Origin: Nitrobacteraceae bacterium AZCC 2146
GTDB taxonomy: Bacteria > Pseudomonadota > Alphaproteobacteria > Rhizobiales > Xanthobacteraceae
Assembly: GCA_036924855.1 (NCBI GenBank)
Contig: JBAGRP010000001.1
Location: forward strand, 6,374,001-6,438,000
Length of the DNA: 64,000 nt
Direction of reading: 5' to 3'
Below are positions 1 to 8,946 of the stretch, in pieces. A program made the translations under genes and the position numbers. The notes beneath the pieces were generated by a model. The model saw nothing but the letters and a program-made list of their open reading frames with translations. It made no database searches and was not told the DNA's origin. Each line of letters begins with the position of its first letter. Position 1 is the first letter of the stretch.

Positions 1-1046
1 TGTAGGAACGATATCGGGCCGGCTCTTCTGTTCAGCACGCAACCTCAGTACGTTCTCGCGAACCCGCTCGGCGATTTGGTAAGCTCCTTCAATGGATTCT
101 CCCGGCAGCAGAACGGCAAATTCCTCTCCGCCGTACCGTGCACTGAGATCGGCAGGGCGGCCTGCCCCTCGTGCGATGCACCCTGCAATTGCAGCAAGGA
201 CTCTGTCCCCGGCTTGGTGGCCGTGTTCATCGTTGTATGCTTTGAAGCAATCAATATCGATCATGAGAAAGGAAATCGTAGTTTGCGTACGTCGGGACCG
301 GAGCCACTCGAGTTCGATGACTTCGTCCAAACGGCGCCTATTGCAAAGCCCCGTCAAACTATCGGTGGTGGCCGTGATAGCAAGCTGATATTCAATTTCG
401 CCGCGCTGCCGCAACTCGCTCGCCAAGAATCCGACCAGAGCGATATTCATCGCACACAGTACAACAATCAGCGGGCCTAACTCAGCCTTATCGTTCCAGC
501 GACAACACCAGCGAATGATCCATCCGGGTTCGATATCCGGCGGCTCAAGCTCATAACATGCTCTCCATCGCTCGTGACCCACGGACGGCTGATGTATAAA
601 CCCACATTATCTCGCTGTTGATGGACCAGGAAAAAATCCCGGTGCGAATGACTGGTTGCGGGAAAATCAGCTAACTGAGAATCGATTGCCACCATTCCCA
701 CCGCGTCTATTACGAGAATTCCGCCAAGCCCCTTTGCAGTCGCCGCTCGATCGAACAAAACCATCCGACGAACTTCTGAACGGAGGCCGTCGATATCCGG
801 AAGTTTCAAGCCGTCAATCACCCCTTGAAGCGATAGATCGTACAGTTCGATGTTTCGGGAAATGTCAATTCCGATCGTGGAAACCAAGTTAGTCGCAGCA
901 TCGAGAGCCTCTTGCCGATCCCTGCGACGCATTTCCCATAAAACATTCGCGAAGATTGCAGACAAGCTTAGCGTGACTATCGTGCCCAGCGCGATCAAAC
1001 GCTTTGCATATGTTGGCTTGCGAATGAGTTGATGATTCGATGACAT
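1..1046 (-). pseudogene. Broken diguanylate cyclase (sensor + GGDEF), cut by the left edge
   Basis: Would make cyclic-di-GMP at the inner membrane. The 5' part (1046 to 477) encodes a cytoplasmic tail, a membrane helix near residues 17-38 and the first half of a PDC/Cache-like sensor domain, then stops after GTIRLS. One frame over, the minus strand continues without a stop from about position 490 to position 1 with a membrane helix (LIVVLCAMNIALVGFLA), TDSLTGLCNRR, a full GGDEF core with active site RYGGEEF and an intact RxxD inhibitory site (RPAD) five residues before it. In relatives I recall, roughly 90 residues of sensor and linker lie between GTIRLS and the second helix, so an internal deletion that also shifted the frame is the simplest explanation. 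The GGDEF half has no obvious start of its own. The 3' end lies outside the window. Confidence 0.8.
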
Positions 1047-1380
1047 ACGACAACCTTAACAGTTCAATTAGCGGAGCAGCCAATAGGTATGAACAAGCCT
1101 CGAGCTTAACCCCGCTCAAAACTCTAAGAGTATTGAATGATTTGCCGGGATCCCGATCGGCGCCGATTTAGCTATTTCAACCGACAAATCAGAATGCTGC
1201 ATCAAATCCGAATAGGGTCCAGCTTCGGGGCTTATTCACAATCCATCTTAGCCAAGACGACGCGAAACCGTCCCGGAAATCGAGACACCACCTCAAGATG
1301 ATACGATAGGGGTAATGAATAGTTTAGCCCTCAAAAGAATTCAATTCCGGAGAAGTCGCTCCGGTTACGCAGGATGTCCG
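1047..1380. other. Intergenic stretch, nothing recognised
   Basis: This 334-base stretch separates the broken cyclase from the small coiled-coil gene. It is less GC-rich than most of the window. Short open frames here show no family motif or convincing ribosome-binding site. It must hold whatever promoter the cyclase had, but I cannot point to one. Confidence 0.4.
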
Positions 1381-1587
1381 TTATTCATTGAGGGTTTCGT
1401 TAGTTTGGCGCATGCTCCCACTAATTCGACCTAGTTTTTCGTTTTCTAGCATCGCGCGGACTGCAAGCGACGACAGCTTCACAATCAGCTCTCTCAGCTC
1501 CCTGTTCTTGCTCCGCAGAGACAGTAGTTCATCGGACTCGCGATCATTAACCTGTGACCTATGGGGAATCGGTAATGAGCTCGACAT
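1381..1587 (-). CDS. Small coiled-coil hypothetical protein
   Basis: A 68-residue protein of unknown function. From about residue 17 it is a charged heptad-like stretch (ESDELLSLRSKNRELRELIV) that predicts a helix or short coiled coil, so it may pair with itself or a partner. I chose ATG 1587 because GGAG lies 7 bases upstream. An in-frame ATG at 1665 would add 26 residues and overlap the stop of the upstream EAL gene by 11 bases. It sits directly downstream of that gene on the same strand and is probably co-transcribed, which hints at a role alongside c-di-GMP turnover. I recall similar short Leu/Arg-rich coiled-coil proteins in Bradyrhizobium but cannot name a family. Confidence 0.55.
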   Translation of the reverse strand: MSSSLPIPHRSQVNDRESDELLSLRSKNRELRELIVKLSSLAVRAMLENEKLGRISGSMRQTNETLNE

Positions 1588-1654
1588 TTTCATTCTCCGC
1601 CCTCGCGCAAAATTGCCATACCTACCGCACCTCTTAATTAACTCGACTGCTCTC

Positions 1655-2911
1655 CTATGCGACACATGAATCCTGTACGGGGTACAAATCGAATAAATTG
1701 AGTAGCCGGTCCAACGTCATCGGACGTCCCAGGAAGTAGCCTTGCACTATTTCAACGCCTAACTCCTGCATCACCCTAAGTTCGGAATCCGTCTCCACGC
1801 CCTCCGCTACGATCTGACAATTGGTATCGCGCGCAAATCCGACCATTGCAGATACGAGCGCTCGCCGTGCAGGATCAACATCAATGTGTCTGATCAAACA
1901 CATGTCCAATTTGATAACGTCGGGTGCGAGATGAAGGATGTGTCGAAGGCTGGCATAACCCGCACCAGCATCATCTATAGCCAAACGGACACCAGTGCTC
2001 CGTAAAAGTCGCAGCGATTGGATCAATGCTTCATAATCCTTGATAGCAACATGTTCCGTAACCTCCAAGATGATCCGGTTCGGTGGCAGCCCTTCTAGGG
2101 TGCCTGCAAATTCCTCAGTTAATATAGTTGCCGGAGACACATTGATGGCAAGGAATGCATCTGACGGAAGCGAATGAAATGAAGAAGCGGCAAGACGGAT
2201 TGATGCAAATTCAAGAAATTGGCCCAGTCCCACCTCGGTTGCGTCGGTAAACCACTTGCTCGGAGAGCTGGGTGGTGCGATTGGAAATCTGGACAAGCAC
2301 TCCATCCCAATCGGACGGGGTAACCCGATCTTGAAAATAGGCTGGTAAGCCAGCGTCATGCGATTGTCTTCGACCACCCGACGAATCCGGGTTATTGTTT
2401 TCGCTGCGTCTGCTTTCGCTTTGAGCTTGTCATTGATCTCAAAGGCGACGAGGTCGGAAAATACGTTCATCATGTTCAGGTCCCGATCGTTCAGAGATAG
2501 ATCGGCCTTAAAACCAAGACAACAAAACATGCCGTACGGCTGCCCATCAGACCGCAAGATAGGCACGCTCATATACCGACCAATCGGCATCATTTTCGTG
2601 ACCGGCAATGCCATGGCAATTGGTTCGGTAGAGGTATCGCAAATAAGCTGGGGCAGGCGCCCCTCGAGTATAAATCGACAATAAGTATCATCTAGCGAAT
2701 GAGAATCACCAACTTTAATCAAATCCTCCTCGCCAGGCGCCACAACTTCTCGAAATACCTCTCGTCCATCTTCGAACTCAGAAACATACGCAATCTCCAT
2801 CCTAAGGTGAGCGCGTATGAGCTGAAGCGCGCGCACCACAACGCTGCTTGCTGCGTCTACGTTTCGGAGTGCAATTTTGGCGGTCAAAGTTCTCCCCTCA
2901 GAATCCGTCAT
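1655..2911 (-). CDS. GAF-EAL cyclic-di-GMP phosphodiesterase
   Basis: A 418-residue soluble protein predicted to hydrolyse c-di-GMP to pGpG. Residues about 15-165 resemble a GAF sensor domain; about 170-405 form an EAL domain. Visible EAL motifs are ECLSRF (in place of the usual EALxR), NVSP, EVTE, DDAGAGYASL, IKLD, AEGVE and QGYFLGRP. The metal and substrate acidic residues are all present, so it is probably active; Ala to Cys inside the signature is tolerated in the family. I chose ATG 2911, with GAGG 8 bases upstream, over a GTG six bases earlier. There is no membrane segment, so the input is probably a cytoplasmic ligand or redox state. Its neighbours are a small coiled-coil gene downstream and a broken cyclase, so in this locus the degrading half of c-di-GMP control survives and the making half does not. 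Confidence 0.88.
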   Translation of the reverse strand: MTDSEGRTLTAKIALRNVDAASSVVVRALQLIRAHLRMEIAYVSEFEDGREVFREVVAPGEEDLIKVGDSHSLDDTYCRFILEGRLPQLICDTSTEPIAMALPVTKMMPIGRYMSVPILRSDGQPYGMFCCLGFKADLSLNDRDLNMMNVFSDLVAFEINDKLKAKADAAKTITRIRRVVEDNRMTLAYQPIFKIGLPRPIGMECLSRFPIAPPSSPSKWFTDATEVGLGQFLEFASIRLAASSFHSLPSDAFLAINVSPATILTEEFAGTLEGLPPNRIILEVTEHVAIKDYEALIQSLRLLRSTGVRLAIDDAGAGYASLRHILHLAPDVIKLDMCLIRHIDVDPARRALVSAMVGFARDTNCQIVAEGVETDSELRVMQELGVEIVQGYFLGRPMTLDRLLNLFDLYPVQDSCVA

Positions 2912-3060
2912 GGGCACACCTCATGGGCAGAGAAAGAAGTGAAATGACTTCTTTCTTGGATGGCGCGGTCGATGTTCCCCCGCGCAGCGCTCTTACCCTC
3001 ACTTCATAATGCCAATCGAGGGAACGTATCTTTCATATTGACCGGAGAACAATGATGAGC

Positions 3061-3708
3061 TCAGTCGCGGAGGATTACGCTTAGTAAAGAGCTATGAACC
3101 TCTAAGTGACTCTTGTAATTGATGAAACCCAGCCTTCGAAATTTATTCATAAAAAAGCTGACGCGGGATCGAGTCGTTCCAACGATTTCCGCGAGCGTTT
3201 CCTGGCTAATTGTAATCGGCTGGGGGCCGCCATCCTTACCAAAATTCGCAAGAAGAAGAAGGGCACGTGCTAGGCGCTTTTCGCTGGAGTTGAACAGTTG
3301 GTCGACAAGGTCCTCCTCAATACGACTGTTACGGATCAAGAGGTGGGCCATAAACGCTTCTGCGAAAGCGGGCTCGGCCTGTAAGACGCGGATTGCCTCG
3401 GCTTTTTCCACTCTCATGACAGCGCTTTCCGATATTGTAGTTGCCGTTGCCAATCGTAAGGATTGCCCGATCAAGCAACCTTCGCCGAAAAACTCACCTG
3501 TGCCAAAGATGCCAACGACAGCCTCCTTCCCCTGTTTGGACGTAACGGAAACCTTGACCTTGCCGCTTTGCACATAAAATATTGAGTCGGCAGGGTCGGA
3601 CTGTGCGAACAGCAGTTTGCCCGTTCGATAACTGGCTTCTGTGCGCCCCTTATTTTCCGTTGATAGAAATAACTTTGGATCAAAATCGACGGCCAGACTC
3701 CTTGTCAT
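3061..3708 (-). CDS. Crp/Fnr-family transcriptional regulator
   Basis: A 215-residue DNA-binding regulator. Residues about 20-135 form a cyclic-nucleotide-binding-like beta roll (SIFYVQSGKVKVSV, GEFFGEGCLIG), and about 145-210 a winged helix with recognition sequence ISQETLAEIVGTTRSRVSFF. The N-terminus lacks the cysteine cluster of Fnr, so it is not an iron-sulfur oxygen sensor; the effector cannot be read from sequence. The 5' start at 3708 gives normal family length. It stands alone between the EAL gene and a gene-poor stretch. Short Crp/Fnr proteins of this kind are common in multiple copies in Bradyrhizobium. Confidence 0.88.
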   Translation of the reverse strand: MTRSLAVDFDPKLFLSTENKGRTEASYRTGKLLFAQSDPADSIFYVQSGKVKVSVTSKQGKEAVVGIFGTGEFFGEGCLIGQSLRLATATTISESAVMRVEKAEAIRVLQAEPAFAEAFMAHLLIRNSRIEEDLVDQLFNSSEKRLARALLLLANFGKDGGPQPITISQETLAEIVGTTRSRVSFFMNKFRRLGFINYKSHLEVHSSLLSVILRD

Positions 3709-4295
3709 AATTCATTCCGCTCCACTGCACATGAATTTTGAGGCCAAATTGACGTCTGTTCAAAAATGACCACGTCTCCGGTTAGGTCTGACCCAGCACG
3801 AACTTGCTGATGGTATGTACAAACAGAATATATTGATCCGCTTAGAAAACAGCGCTTCCGAAATTAGTCTCACCCAAGGCGATCAACTGGCGCGTTCGAG
3901 GTCGGGAGATATACAGTATGCCATGCTAGGACGATGTCCTATCCTGGCGACGCGGAGCAATTCCTTGAAGCAGAGCTGAGTGTTCCTGAGAAATTGAGAG
4001 GACTTGCCCAGACGAAACCAGCACCAGCGGAACATATTTCTCGGCACTGTATTCAACTACCTTTACCCGTTCCTCTTTCGAAATTGTCTCGACGCTTTCA
4101 CCCAGCCGTGAGCGCATCCGTATTTCCTGTTGTCCTCGCCATTGCCCAAGGGGGCGCGATTAGAGCTGGCCAGCAGAAATCGTAGCGACATGAAGAACAG
4201 CCATTGTATTCATGATAACATCGACTGAGCTTAGAGGAGATCATGATAGATAGGCTGCCGCCGGATCTCCTTCGCAGTTTCGTCGCGGGCGTCGC
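3709..4295. other. Gene-poor stretch with a 41-base repeat
   Basis: About 590 bases with no convincing gene. The promoter of the Crp/Fnr gene should lie in the first 200 bases. Positions 3952-3992 match 15495-15535 at about 35 of 41 bases. In both places the minus strand reads LxLCFKELLR-like residues, so these may be relics of a common coding sequence. Open frames of 63 and 83 codons here (3926-4117 minus, 3934-4185 plus) show no motif and I do not call them. Confidence 0.4.
3952..3992. repeat. Imperfect repeat, copy 1 (partner 15495-15535)
   Basis: About 41 bases beginning GCGGAGCAATTCCTTGAAGC match the sequence at 15495-15535 with about six differences, in the same orientation. Both copies lie outside intact genes. 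Origin unknown; a decayed gene fragment or a short mobile repeat are both possible. Confidence 0.5.
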
Positions 4296-5071
4296 CTACT
4301 TTTGCCGACTTGCTGCAGCCAAGATCAGCCCAGCTATCTCCTTGGGACGAGACACCAGAGAAAGGTGACCTGCCTCCAGCTCTACAGTGGTCGCATTCAT
4401 GCGTTTTGCCAGAAACCGCTCCAGGTCGGAGGTTATCGTCTGATCGAGTTTCGATACCGCATACCATGAGGGCTTGGAGTGCCAGGCGGTCGCTGTGGTG
4501 CGTTCGCTGAACAGAGAGGCGGCCGTGGGCTCTTGGACGGCATAGAGCACTTCTGCTTTCTTGCTGACGACACCGTTCGCGAAAGACCGAAGAAAAGCCT
4601 CCTCCGAAACTGTGGTGAAATCGTCGTGTTGCCGGATGCCTGCCCGCGCTGGCCCGACAGGAAATTTCCCGGAAAGGGCGACGAAATCTTCCCCGGCATC
4701 GGGTGCTCGCGCCGCGACATAGACAAGCGCGGTGACCTTCGGATCCGTCCCTGCTTCGCTGAGGACAGTGCTACCCCAGGAATGGGCAACCAGCACGGTC
4801 GGGCCATTTTGCAGCGCCAGCTCGCGGCGCGTCGCAGCGACAGAATCTACAAGCGTGGTCAGCGATTTTGTACCGCGGTGACCTTCAGGCCTGCCGCCTG
4901 AAGGCGAGGGATCACCTCAGCCCAGCTCGAGCCGTCCGCCCACGCTCCGTGTATCAGCACAACGTTGCGCGCCTTGACCGGCGCGGCGGGCCGGGCATGC
5001 GCCTCGAATCCGCCGAGCATTGCTGTGAGTACGCCAACGGCCATCACCGCAAGTGTGTGTAATTTCACCAT
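4296..5071 (-). pseudogene. Alpha/beta hydrolase with a one-base frameshift
   Basis: An exported hydrolase of the alpha/beta fold. The 5' frame (5071 to 4859) has a signal peptide ending near AHA and the oxyanion-loop motif HGAWADGSSW, then runs into TGA after VTAVQN. The 3' frame (4855 to 4296) resumes with LTTLVDSVAATRR and holds the nucleophile elbow AHSWGST and the final histidine in AGHLSLV. Related proteins read QNPLTTLVD across the break, so the sequence AATCGCTG near 4856-4863 appears to have lost a single C. All three catalytic regions are otherwise intact, so this is a very recent lesion or a sequencing error. The neighbours on the left arm of this cluster are also broken, which favours real decay. 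Confidence 0.82.
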
Positions 5072-5217
5072 CGTTGAGACCCCATGGTTAAATTGTCTGC
5101 GTTAGAGGTGACGGTTGCCTTGCCTGCTACTTCGCCACGCATCGCCCCAGAGTTACTGCGGATCACGATGTTGTTGGGTTGTTGGGCCAGGACACGGCGC
5201 AGTCGATCTTGATACAT

Positions 5218-6363
5218 TTAGCAGGATGAGGGCGATAGCTGCTCCTCACCGAGGCTTTTCAGACTAGCCGATGGATACGTGGCTCTCTCGACAGGGACGG
5301 ACCTGCTGCCGCGCTCCTGCTTCAGGATGAGGAGGAGCGCGGCCAAGGGGAGGATCGCGGCGGCGTAGGGGATGGCCCCCGGTCCGAACGCGCTGTCGAC
5401 TACGGCTCCGCCAATCACGCCACCCAGCGCGTTCGCGAGATTGAAGGCCGAGATGTTCGCGGTCGCGGCTAGTTCGGGCGCGGCCTTGCCGTATTTCATG
5501 ACGCGCATCTGCATCGGCGGTACGTTGGCGAAAGAGGTAATGCCAAAGACGAAGGCAGCAGCCACGAAAGGCCATTTGAATGGCGCGAGGAGCCCGACGG
5601 CGATCAGAGAGACAATCATCGCTGCCGGCCAGAAGACGAGCGAGAGTCGAAGATTCGCATCAGCCGTCCGGCCGCCCAGTGTGTTGCCGATGAGGAGATC
5701 CAAGCCGACGATGACGAGCACCCAAGTCATATCCGAGGCGCTAAAACCCGCAATCCGCTCGGCGACCGGCGCGAAATAACCGTAGAAGGTCATGAAGCCG
5801 ACCCAGCCGAGGGCGGTGATCGCAAGGCTGGCGAGGAGATTGCGGTCTCTAAAGGCGCCAAGCTGTCCGCGGATGCTCGGGCCACAACCTCCCGTCCCTG
5901 AACGGGAACGAAGGCGGCGATGGTCACGGCCTTCAGCAGGCCGAGCGCGCTGATGAAGAGGAACGTCATGTTCCAACCAAACGTGTTGCCGATCCACGTC
6001 CCAGCGGTGACGCCGAGCACGTTCGCCAAAGTCAGACCTGCGAACATCTGCCCGACGGCCTGCCTAGCGAGCTTGTCGGAAACGAGCTTCATCGCCACGA
6101 CGGCGCCGATGCCGAAAAGCGGCCCTTGCGTCAGGCCCGCGATCACGCGGCTGACGAGTAGGACGGTGTAGTTGCCTGTAAAGGCGGCGATGAGGTTACC
6201 CGCGATGAATAGCGCCATCAGGCCAATTAGTACCGCGCGCGACGATCGCCAGGGCGTAGGCGGTGATCAGGCCGCCGGCAATGACGAATTCGGCCATGCC
6301 GATGGCGAAGGCGGAGAGTGTGAGTAGCCACACCTGAAAAGGCATTTTCGACTTGAGCGACAT
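5218..6363 (-). pseudogene. MFS drug/sugar exporter, broken by deletions and frameshifts
   Basis: Remnant of a 12-helix major facilitator of the AraJ/YdhP-like DHA1 group. Three frames together cover the protein: 6363-6196 (helix 1, AFAIGMAEFVIAG), 6218-5790 (MALFIAGNLIAA, SRVIAGLTQGPLFGIGAVVA) and 5997-5218 (C-terminal half with LAITALGWVGFMTFYGYFAP). The segment between helix 1 and helix 2 is too short (FVIAGGLITAYAL), so about 20 residues are missing there, and more are missing between YALAI and RAVLIG. A frameshift near 5870-5890 separates the second and third parts. The C-terminus survives in good condition. A second, much shorter remnant of the same kind lies at 22094-22210. Confidence 0.8.
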
Positions 6364-6384
6364 GATTAGGATTCTTTCCAAGGT

Positions 6385-6770
6385 TCAGTTGTTCTGGGGA
6401 ACGGGTTCGGAAAACACAGCTTCCAGCAGCGGGCCGCCGGGCGCGTGAAAGAACAGCCGCCGCTCTTCGATGTCGGCGAGGTCCATCGGCGTGTAGCGGA
6501 TGTGCCGAGCTGATCGAGCTTGTTGCGGAAGTCGGCGTAGCTTTCCATTCGCAAGCCGACGTGGTCGATCGCCTCTGCTGCGCGATCGATGCCGTATCCT
6601 TGCGAGCCGATGATGTGGACGAGCGGATGGCCGTCGGAATAAAGCCAGTGGCCGGGAATGCGTTGGATGGCGCGCGGTCGCTCGCCTTCCTTGAGATCGA
6701 AGAGCGTCAGGAAGAAGCTGCGTGTCGCCTGCAAATCCCGGGTGCGAATGGTGACGTGATCGAGTTTCAA
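6385..6770 (-). pseudogene. VOC (glyoxalase/dioxygenase fold) protein with frameshift
   Basis: A vicinal-oxygen-chelate family protein of about 128 residues. Translation from TTG 6770, which has GGAG 7 bases upstream, gives LKLDHVTIRTRDLQ and then HWLYSDGHPLVHI and AIDHVGLRM, typical of the fold with its metal-binding histidines. After LDQLG near 6507 the frame is lost; one frame over the minus strand continues IRYTPMDLADIEERRLFF and ends PVPQNN at 6385. A one-base deletion explains it. A closely similar intact gene is at 22988-23392, so the two are paralogues. It diverges from a broken LysR gene that presumably controlled it. Confidence 0.82.
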
Positions 6771-6859
6771 GTGAAGGCTCCTTTCGCACGGGAAACTAGA
6801 GCATTCACATCTTCCGTATAATCTTGTAATTTCCGAACACACTTCTTCGGAGATTCCGA

Positions 6860-7758
6860 ATGATGATCCTCGATAACCTGGTCTTGTTCCTCCGCATCGT
6901 TGAAAAAGGCGGTCTGGCGGCTGCCGGGCGGGAACTCGGCCTTTCGGCGGCTTCCGTCTCCGAGCGGCTTGTTGCGCTGGAAAAAATATTATGGAGCGGC
7001 GCTCCTGCATCGAACGACACGCGCCATCAGCCTGACCGACGAAGGACGACTGCTGGTTCAAGGGGCGAGACGCCTATTGGCCGAAGCTGACGAACTGGAA
7101 GCCCTCATTCGTCTTGGGGTAGAAAAAATATCAGGGCCGATCAGATTGAGCGCGCCGATCGATCTCGGACGCAGCTATGTCGTCCCGACCCTGGATGCGT
7201 TCTTGGCCGAGCACCCGGAAGTGACCATCGATCTCAACCTGACGGACGGCTATGTCGACCTGGTCGGTCAGTGACAGGACTTCGCCATCCGGTACGGCGA
7301 GCTGGCTGACAGCACCTTGCGCGTGAAGCGCCTCGCCGAGAACCGGCGAATCGTGTGCGCGTCTCCGGCCTATTTGAAGACCCGGGGAACTCCGCAATAC
7401 CCCGATGATCTTGTCCATCACGAATGCCTCGTCATGCGTTATGGCCTGACGACCGATCGAGATTTGGCCCTTCGTGATTGACGGCAAGGAGCGGCGGGTC
7501 GTGGTGCAGGGGCATAGGATAGCGAACGACGGCGAATTGGTCCGGGTTTGGTGTCGGAGCGGATTCGGCATTGCCCGAAAATCGCGCTTGGACGTCGAGG
7601 CGGACTTGCGGGAGGGCGCCCTCGTCGAACTTCTGCGGGATTTCTCACCCGGCCAAACGGGGCTGCAGATCGTCTATCCAGCCACACAAGCCCAACCGAA
7701 ACGAGTGCGTCTTGAGAAGATCGCGGAGGCGTTCTCCCCGGATGCTGGATCTCCATGA
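6860..7758 (+). pseudogene. LysR-type regulator with three lesions
   Basis: Remnant of a LysR regulator diverging from the VOC pseudogene. It begins MMILDNLVLFLRIVEKGGLA with the usual winged helix (GRELGLSAASVSERLVALE). Three breaks are visible. First, a run of six A at 6981-6986 where five would keep the frame into YYGAALLHRTTR. Second, an in-frame TGA at 7272-7274 in LVGQ-stop-QDFAIRYG. Third, a frameshift near 7455 before WPFVIDGKERR. The rest of the effector domain is recognisable up to 7758. Three separate lesions make sequencing error unlikely. Its N-terminus resembles those of the LysR genes at 25277 and 28264. Confidence 0.85.
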
Positions 7759-7848
7759 ATGGGTGGTGTGCGCCTTGGAAAATGGAGGGCTAATCTTTCG
7801 TACGCCAGAACTTATCGCGTACGTACGACCGATGCACCGAGGTTTGGC

Positions 7849-8844
7849 TTAGTTGTTGGCGACCATACCTTGTGATTGGAACCATTTCAGCGTTCGGTGA
7901 ATGGCCTCGTCTACGGAGACCTCCGGTTTGAAGCCCAGAGAACGTGCCGCCTTTTCGCCGCTGATGAACTGCCCCGAGGCCATAACCGCAATGGCGCTTG
8001 AACTGATCTTGGGCTCTGGTCCTCGAAGGAATTTATAGCGGACACTCTGCAAGACGCTCACAAGGCGCGCTGCAGGAAGAGGTATCGATTTCGGCATGGG
8101 CGCACCGGTGGCTTTTGAAATTTTGCCCATCAATTCGGACATGGTCAGATTTTCGCCTGCGAGCAGATAGCGCTCGCCGACGCGGCCATCCTCGCACACT
8201 CGGACGAGCCCGCGCCCGGCGTCTCCTGCATAGATGATATTACGCTGACCTTCGACGAACCCGGGTAGTGTGCGGCTCGCCATTTCGAGAATGAAGCGGC
8301 CTGTCGTTCGGCCCGGATCGAATTCCCCAAAGCTCATCGTCGGGATTCCGATTACGACCGGCAGCCCCTGCTGGGCAGCGTCGCGCGCCTGCTTGTCCAG
8401 GGCCCACTTGACCTGCAGATAAGGATTTGGATTCGTCGGTCGTTCAGGATAGTCCAATTCCTCAGTACCCGGTTTGCCGGACGGCTCTTTCGGGAGTGCG
8501 ATGGCGGCACCGAGATAGACGATCTTCGACAGAGGCAATGTTGCGCAAGCTTGGTAGAAACTACGCATTTCTCCTGTAGCGGTGTCGATCTCGCTCTGCA
8601 AAGACCTGGGCACTGTCGGATAATAGGCCGCACAGTTAATGACTGCATCGACACCTTTGAGGGCTCGAGTAAGAGAGGTGACGTCGCCCATGTCCCCCAG
8701 TCGAGTCTTAACAGCTGTCTCTGCCAGAGCTTGGAGAGACTTTGCGCTTCTTCCTACCGCCACGACGTCATGACCAGCGGCTATGACACCTTCAACCGTG
8801 TGTCGCCCGAGCATGCCCGAGGCGCCTATGACCGCTATTCGCAT
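7849..8844 (-). CDS. NAD(P)-dependent epimerase/dehydratase-like (extended SDR)
   Basis: A 331-residue extended short-chain dehydrogenase of the dihydroflavonol-reductase/epimerase type; substrate unknown. The dinucleotide motif GASGMLG is at residues 7-13, a VINCAAYYP strand follows near 68, and the active-site pair sits in YLQVK near 144. The C-terminal half carries the substrate-side motifs EFDPGRTTGRF and AGDAGRGLV. I chose ATG 8844 with AAGGA 10 bases upstream; a TTG two codons earlier is possible. It stands alone between the broken LysR gene, whose strand converges on it, and the RND operon. No lesion is visible, so it is probably functional. Confidence 0.85.
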   Translation of the reverse strand: MRIAVIGASGMLGRHTVEGVIAAGHDVVAVGRSAKSLQALAETAVKTRLGDMGDVTSLTRALKGVDAVINCAAYYPTVPRSLQSEIDTATGEMRSFYQACATLPLSKIVYLGAAIALPKEPSGKPGTEELDYPERPTNPNPYLQVKWALDKQARDAAQQGLPVVIGIPTMSFGEFDPGRTTGRFILEMASRTLPGFVEGQRNIIYAGDAGRGLVRVCEDGRVGERYLLAGENLTMSELMGKISKATGAPMPKSIPLPAARLVSVLQSVRYKFLRGPEPKISSSAIAVMASGQFISGEKAARSLGFKPEVSVDEAIHRTLKWFQSQGMVANN

Positions 8845-8946
8845 GTCCAACGCATCCTTAAACTGACGGAAAAAGACCTAATTACTTTTCAGCGGGCCGT
8901 TCGGTGCCCAATGTTGGCTCCTACGCACGCGTTAGGGAAGACAAAC

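Noticed and set aside
3926..4185. Short frames on both strands near the 41-base repeat
   Set aside because: No motif, no ribosome-binding site, and they lie in a gene-poor stretch.
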